NCBI GenBank assembly: GCA_040400005.1
Contig: JBBARC010000001.1
Location: forward strand, 62,001-126,000
Length of the DNA stretch: 64,000 bases
Source of the DNA: JBBARC01 sp040400005
GTDB lineage: Bacteria; Pseudomonadota; Alphaproteobacteria; Acetobacterales; Acetobacteraceae
Reading direction: 5' to 3'
The translations under genes and the position numbers were made by a program. Below are positions 60,386 to 64,000 of the stretch, piece by piece; the first letter of the stretch is position 1, and every line of letters begins with the position of its first letter. The notes beneath the pieces were generated by a model. The model saw nothing but the letters and a program-made list of their open reading frames with translations, had not been told where the DNA came from and made no database searches.

Positions 60386-60763
60386 TTACTTCGTCACTTT
60401 CTTTTTGCCGGCAATCGCCACCGCCTTGCCCTTGCGGGTGCGGGCGTTGGTGTGCGTGCGTTGACCGCGGACCGGCAGGCCCTTGCGGTGACGCAGACCA
60501 CGGTAGCAACCAAGATCCATCAAACGCTTGATGTTCATCGCCACTTCGCGACGCAGATCACCTTCAACACGGAAATCGCGGTCAATCAATTCGCGGATCT
60601 TCAGCACTTCATCATCCGAAAGCTGGTTCACGCGACGATCATCCGGGATACCGAGAGCGGTGCAAATGCCCTGCGCCTTGGTCGCCCCAATGCCGTAAAT
60701 GTAACGCAGGCTGATTGTTACCCGCTTGTTGGTTGGGATATTTACCCCGGCAATACGCGCCAC
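60386..60763 (-). CDS. rpsM: 30S ribosomal protein S13
   Basis: S13 sits in the head of the small subunit and forms bridges to 50S and tRNA. From GTG 60763 (AAGGAG 8 bases upstream) it has 125 residues: ARIAGVNIPTNKRVTISLRY, IYGIG, INIKRLMDLGCYRGLRHRKG-type C-domain and GQRTHTNARTRKG. First gene after the strong promoter at 60886-60913. Confidence 0.97.
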   Translation of the reverse strand: MARIAGVNIPTNKRVTISLRYIYGIGATKAQGICTALGIPDDRRVNQLSDDEVLKIRELIDRDFRVEGDLRREVAMNIKRLMDLGCYRGLRHRKGLPVRGQRTHTNARTRKGKAVAIAGKKKVTK

Positions 60764-60885
60764 GCCCGTCTCTCCTTGCCCGCAGCTACGCGCCACGAGC
60801 CCCTGCAGCCTGCTATAAAAGGCTGGTTGAACCCTTGAAATAGAATGCGGCGGCCGCCCAACTGGGTGGTCGCCGAGAGGCGCGG

Positions 60886-60913
60886 ACTATAGCTAGGACC
60901 GCGCCCCTGTCAA
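60886..60913 (-). promoter_or_regulatory. Strong sigma-70 promoter of rpsM-rpsK-rpoA-rplQ
   Basis: On the minus strand TTGACA (60913-60908), a 16-base spacer and TATAGT (60891-60886), about 115 bases before rpsM. Consensus -35 and near-consensus -10. It allows polymerase alpha genes to be transcribed apart from the upstream spc operon. Confidence 0.75.
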
Positions 60914-60923
60914 TCGAAACAGA

Positions 60924-61601
60924 TCAATTTGTCGTTAGGGATGTCCCTTTTACACAATGTTTGAGCACTTCGCCGATATCCGCGCTGACCACGTCCATAT
61001 CGCCCATCCCATCAACCGTATGAAGCCGCCCAAGTGCTGCATAATGCGGTAGAATCGGCGCGGTCTGTTCGTGATAAGCCGCCAGGCGCGCCGCAACCGT
61101 ATCGCGACGATCGTCGGCCCTACGGACAAATTCATGGCCGCCGCAGGCATCGCACACGCCTTCAACGCGGGTTGGCTGAAAACTGTCGTGGTACCCGGCA
61201 CCACAGGTGGCACAGGTGAAGCGGCCAGCGATACGATCAACCAATGCGGCATCATCAACGCGCAGTTCGATCACGGCATCGAGGGCTACCCCCATCGACG
61301 CGAGCAATGCATCAAGCGCCACAGCCTGCGGCACCGTGCGCGGGAAACCATCGAGAATGAAGCCTTTCGCACAATTGGCTTGGCGCACGCGGTTACCAAG
61401 CATGGTGATGATCACGTCGTCCGGCACCAACGCACCCTGTTCCATGATCGCGCGCGCGCGCAGCCCAACTTCACTGCAGGCGGCAACTTCCGCACGTAGC
61501 ATGTCACCGGTGGAAACCTGAGCGATACCGAACTGGGTCTGCAACCGCTTGGCTTGCGTGCCCTTACCAGCCCCAGGTGGCCCTAGCAGGATAAGGTTCA
61601 C
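60924..61601 (-). CDS. adk: Adenylate kinase
   Basis: Adk interconverts ATP + AMP and 2 ADP. The 225-residue long-LID form has P-loop LLGPPGAGKGTQAK, STGDMLRAEV, GFILDGFPRTVPQA, and a zinc-type LID with four Cys (CATCG and CDACG). The ATG overlaps the secY stop by four bases, the classical secY-adk coupling. Confidence 0.97.
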   Translation of the reverse strand: MNLILLGPPGAGKGTQAKRLQTQFGIAQVSTGDMLRAEVAACSEVGLRARAIMEQGALVPDDVIITMLGNRVRQANCAKGFILDGFPRTVPQAVALDALLASMGVALDAVIELRVDDAALVDRIAGRFTCATCGAGYHDSFQPTRVEGVCDACGGHEFVRRADDRRDTVAARLAAYHEQTAPILPHYAALGRLHTVDGMGDMDVVSADIGEVLKHCVKGTSLTTN

Positions 61602-62944
61602 CCGCGCCTCCCCTTAACCCGATTCTTTTTGATCAGCCCCTCATATTGATGGGCGAGCAGATGCGATTGCATTTGCGTGATGGTGTCCATCGTGACCGAC
61701 ACGATGATCATAAGGCTGGTGCCGCCAAAGTAGAACGGCACGCCATAGCGGCTGATCAGGATTTCGGGCAGCAGGCAGACCAGCACCAAATACAGGGCGC
61801 CGATTGTGGTCAGCCGGGTGAGGATAGTATCAAAATACTCAGCCGTATTCGTGCCGGGCCGAATGCCTGGAATAAAGCCACCGTATTTTTTCAAATTGTC
61901 GGCGGTCTCGACCGGATTGAACACCACGGCGGTATAGAAATAGCTGAAGAAAATGATCATCAACGCGTACATCGCCATGTACAATGGCTGCCCGTGGGCA
62001 AGTTGGCTGGTGATCGTGCCGACCCAGGTGGGCGCGTTTGCGGTATTGGAAAAACCAGCAATTGTCGCCGGCACCAGCAGAATGGAACTCGCGAAGATCG
62101 GCGGAATCACACCCGATGTATTGATCTTGAGCGGCATGTGAGTGGTGTCGCCACCAAACATGCGGCTACCAACCTGGCGCTTAGGGTATTGGATGGCGAC
62201 GCGGCGCTGGGCGCGTTCCATAAAGACGATAAACGCGATGACTGCGGCACCAATTATCAGAAACGACACGATAAATATGGGCGAAAGCCCCCCAGTGCGG
62301 CCAAGTTCGAGCAAATTACCCAGTGCCCGAGGCAAATTCGCGACAATGCCGGCAAAAATGATCAGGCTGGTCCCGTTACCCACACCACGTGCGGTTATTT
62401 GTTCGCCGAGCCACATCAGAAACATGGTGCCGCCGACCAGGGTAATAACACAGGATAAACGGAAAAATAGGCCGGGATCAATGACTGCGGGACCAGTAGT
62501 GCCGTGCATACCCTCTAACCCTGAAGCTATACCGTATGACTGAAACAAGGCAATGAAAACCGTTAGATACCGCGTGTATTGGTTGAGCCGCTTGCGGCCC
62601 GACTCGCCTTCCTTTTTCAACGTCTCAAGCGCCGGGATGGCAGTGGTCATCAGCTGAATGATGATACTGGCGCTGATGTAGGGCATGATGTTCAACGCAA
62701 ACACCGTCATTCGGCTGAGCGCACCACCTGAAAACATGTCGAACATGCCAAGAATGCCACCGCCATGCTGGGTGAACATTTGACCCATGACCGCTGCATC
62801 AACACCGGGCACCGGAATGTAGGTGCCAAAACGGTAAACGATTAACGCCCCAAGCGTGAACCATATCCGTTTGCGAAGTTCGGTAGCCTTGGCGAGCGAC
62901 CCAAGATTGAAATTGGCGGCCAGTTGTTCAGACGCGGAGGCCAT
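61598..62944 (-). CDS. secY: Preprotein translocase subunit SecY
   Basis: SecY is the channel of the Sec translocon. 448 residues with ten transmembrane helices; LRKRIWFTLGALIVYRFGTYIPVPGVD at the N-terminus, ALGIMPYISASIIIQL-like plug region (LNIMPYISASIIIQLMT), and KKYGGFIPGIRPG in the C-domain. Separated from rplO by a 166-base structured spacer. Confidence 0.98.
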   Translation of the reverse strand: MASASEQLAANFNLGSLAKATELRKRIWFTLGALIVYRFGTYIPVPGVDAAVMGQMFTQHGGGILGMFDMFSGGALSRMTVFALNIMPYISASIIIQLMTTAIPALETLKKEGESGRKRLNQYTRYLTVFIALFQSYGIASGLEGMHGTTGPAVIDPGLFFRLSCVITLVGGTMFLMWLGEQITARGVGNGTSLIIFAGIVANLPRALGNLLELGRTGGLSPIFIVSFLIIGAAVIAFIVFMERAQRRVAIQYPKRQVGSRMFGGDTTHMPLKINTSGVIPPIFASSILLVPATIAGFSNTANAPTWVGTITSQLAHGQPLYMAMYALMIIFFSYFYTAVVFNPVETADNLKKYGGFIPGIRPGTNTAEYFDTILTRLTTIGALYLVLVCLLPEILISRYGVPFYFGGTSLMIIVSVTMDTITQMQSHLLAHQYEGLIKKNRVKGRRG

Positions 62945-63002
62945 GATGTGGTCCCTTCCTGGATCGTTACCGGCGAACCGTCGTGAGAACGGAAAAGCCG
63001 GC

Positions 63003-63090
63003 GGACCAGCCCCCCAACCCCTGGTCCGTGTCTAACAGAACCAAAATCGGCACCATCAGCAATTAGGCACCAAGGCTTGGTCGGGGGGCT
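63003..63090 (-). promoter_or_regulatory. Structured leader between rplO and secY
   Basis: The spacer holds two local hairpins (GGACCAG/CTGGTCC at 63003-63027; ACCAAG/CTTGGT at 63069-63081) and a long-range pair AGCCCCCC (63008-63015) with GGGGGGCT (63083-63090) that would compete with the first. A regulatory or attenuating role is inference. Confidence 0.4.
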
Positions 63091-63110
63091 AATGCCGCCG
63101 TCTGATTTTT

Positions 63111-63596
63111 TTAGGCAGCGGTCGCCGCCGGCTTGATGACCAGAGTGATGACCGAGCCGCCTGACTTCTCAACCGCTGCGATTGCCGTGAGCGATGCACC
63201 CGATACCGTGAAATTCACCGCGCGGGTCAGTTCACCCATGGCCAGCAAACGCACGCCGGACACCTTGCCGCCATGAACCAGGCCGGCATTACGCAAAGTT
63301 TCTTCGGTGACCGGCTGGCCAGCGTCGATGCGGCCGGCAACGATCGCAGCTTCCACAGCGCCCAAATTGACGGGTGCGAACACTTTACGAAAAATGTTCT
63401 TAAACCCGCGCTTTGGCAGACGCCGATAGATCGGAAGCTGACCGCCCTCGAACCCGTTTAACGAGACACCCTCACGGGCTTTTTGGCCTTTAACGCCCTT
63501 ACCCGACGTTTTGCCCTTGCCCGAGCCAATGCCCCGGCCAAGCCGCTTGGACTTGAGCCGCGCGCCCTGATTGTCGCGCAAATCGTTCAGCTTCAT
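63111..63596 (-). CDS. rplO: 50S ribosomal protein L15
   Basis: L15, a late-assembly protein of the large subunit. The 161 residues start MKLNDLRDNQGARLKSKRLGRGIGSGKGKTSGKG and include LPIYRRLPKRGFKN and a C-terminal VNFTVSGASLTAIAAVEKSGGSV, as in the family. One base from rpmD. Confidence 0.98.
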   Translation of the reverse strand: MKLNDLRDNQGARLKSKRLGRGIGSGKGKTSGKGVKGQKAREGVSLNGFEGGQLPIYRRLPKRGFKNIFRKVFAPVNLGAVEAAIVAGRIDAGQPVTEETLRNAGLVHGGKVSGVRLLAMGELTRAVNFTVSGASLTAIAAVEKSGGSVITLVIKPAATAA

Positions 63597-63597
63597 C

Positions 63598-63792
63598 TCA
63601 GTTGCTCTCTTCGACGCGCAGCAAATGCGCGACCTTGCGGATCATACCACGTACCGAAGGGGTGTCCTCCAGTTCTCGGGTTTTGTGCAGCTTACCTAAA
63701 CCCAGCCCAAGCATAGTCGCATGCTGGCCAGGCTTACGGCCAATCGTGGACCCCGTTTGGGTGATACGCACACGTTTGTCTGTGTTAGACAT
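63598..63792 (-). CDS. rpmD: 50S ribosomal protein L30
   Basis: L30, a 64-residue single-domain protein: KRVRITQTGSTIGRKPGQHA, LGLGKLHKTRELEDTPSVRGMIRKVAHLLRVEES. Its ATG (63792) overlaps the rpsE stop region, so translation is coupled. Confidence 0.97.
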   Translation of the reverse strand: MSNTDKRVRITQTGSTIGRKPGQHATMLGLGLGKLHKTRELEDTPSVRGMIRKVAHLLRVEESN

Positions 63793-64000
63793 CGACCGCC
63801 CCTTCCGTGCCAGGAATGGCCTCGCGCTTGCCCATGATATCCGAGACCTTCTTGCCGCGACGGGCTGCCACTGACCGCGGGCTGGCCGCGCCAGCTAATG
63901 CGGCAAACGTCGCCTTCACCATGTTATGCGGGTTGCGGCTACCAAACGACTTGGCAACCACATCGTGAATACCAAGGCTTTCGAATACCGCGCGCATTGG
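63785..64000 (-). CDS. rpsE: 30S ribosomal protein S5 (partial, 3' end)
   Basis: The C-terminal 71 residues of S5, cut at the right window edge: PMRAVFESLGIHDVVAKSFG, NPHNMVKATFAAL, and a C-terminal tail. S5 works at the mRNA entry site and in decoding fidelity. Stop TAA at 63785-63787; the 5' part lies outside. Confidence 0.96.
   Translation of the reverse strand, partial: PMRAVFESLGIHDVVAKSFGSRNPHNMVKATFAALAGAASPRSVAARRGKKVSDIMGKREAIPGTEGAVDV

Overview
The window reads as a chromosomal segment of a flagellated alphaproteobacterium. I favour the Rhodospirillales, and within them an Acetobacteraceae-like genome, with moderate confidence. The evidence is the alphaproteobacterial spc/alpha ribosomal order (rpsE-rpmD-rplO-secY-adk-rpsM-rpsK-rpoA-rplQ), an ATP12-type F1 chaperone, rplM-rpsI-argC, murA next to hisG-hisD, a CckA-type hybrid kinase fused to flagellar export genes, and moderately high GC with heavy GCC/GGC codon use. 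No phage, transposase, CRISPR array or rRNA was seen, and no stretch over 300 bases lacks a gene.

Layout. 1-8.5 kb is an accessory-looking stretch: a TonB-dependent receptor paired with a TPR-sulfotransferase, recF, an orphan type II pseudopilin (GspG), a small lytic transglycosylase and an RTX-like beta-strand-repeat protein. 8.6-14.7 kb holds hisD, hisG, a small lipoprotein, murA, dcd, a frameshifted MAPEG gene, an RNase D-like exonuclease and tRNA-Leu(CAG). 14.9-25.8 kb holds an NDUFA9-like reductase, gltD and gltB separated by a large nested palindrome, an orphan fdsD, a GST, rplM-rpsI-argC and a gamma-carbonic anhydrase-like protein. 25.8-35.7 kb is transport and stress: an outer-membrane efflux factor divergent from a TetR regulator over a clear operator, an MFS carrier, a FrnE/DsbA-like protein, a P450, a MATE pump, a VOC protein and radA.

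35.8-51.4 kb is a signalling and motility block. A GGDEF protein, a HATPase protein divergent from a degenerate-GGDEF protein, and a GGDEF-EAL protein surround rsmA. After an OPT transporter come flgB-flgC-fliE-fliQ-fliR-flhB-cckA on one strand and an unknown gene plus fliO-fliP on the other, then tRNA-Leu(GAG). Cyclic-di-GMP turnover, a CckA-type kinase and the flagellar export gate therefore sit together. 51.4-57.8 kb has lipB convergent with a rarA-rluC-asmA-atp12 series. 57.9-64 kb is a small periplasmic protein, a bidirectional terminator and the ribosomal protein/rpoA/secY block running off the right edge.

The most unusual structures are non-coding. A recurrent hairpin ends in a palindromic AAAAGACTTTT tail and occurs four times, always in sense orientation after a gene; one copy has become the C-terminal coding end of the sulfotransferase and one sits inside the flagellar export operon. 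A 155-nt triple-nested inverted repeat separates gltD from gltB. All family names come from motif reading; nothing was searched against a database.
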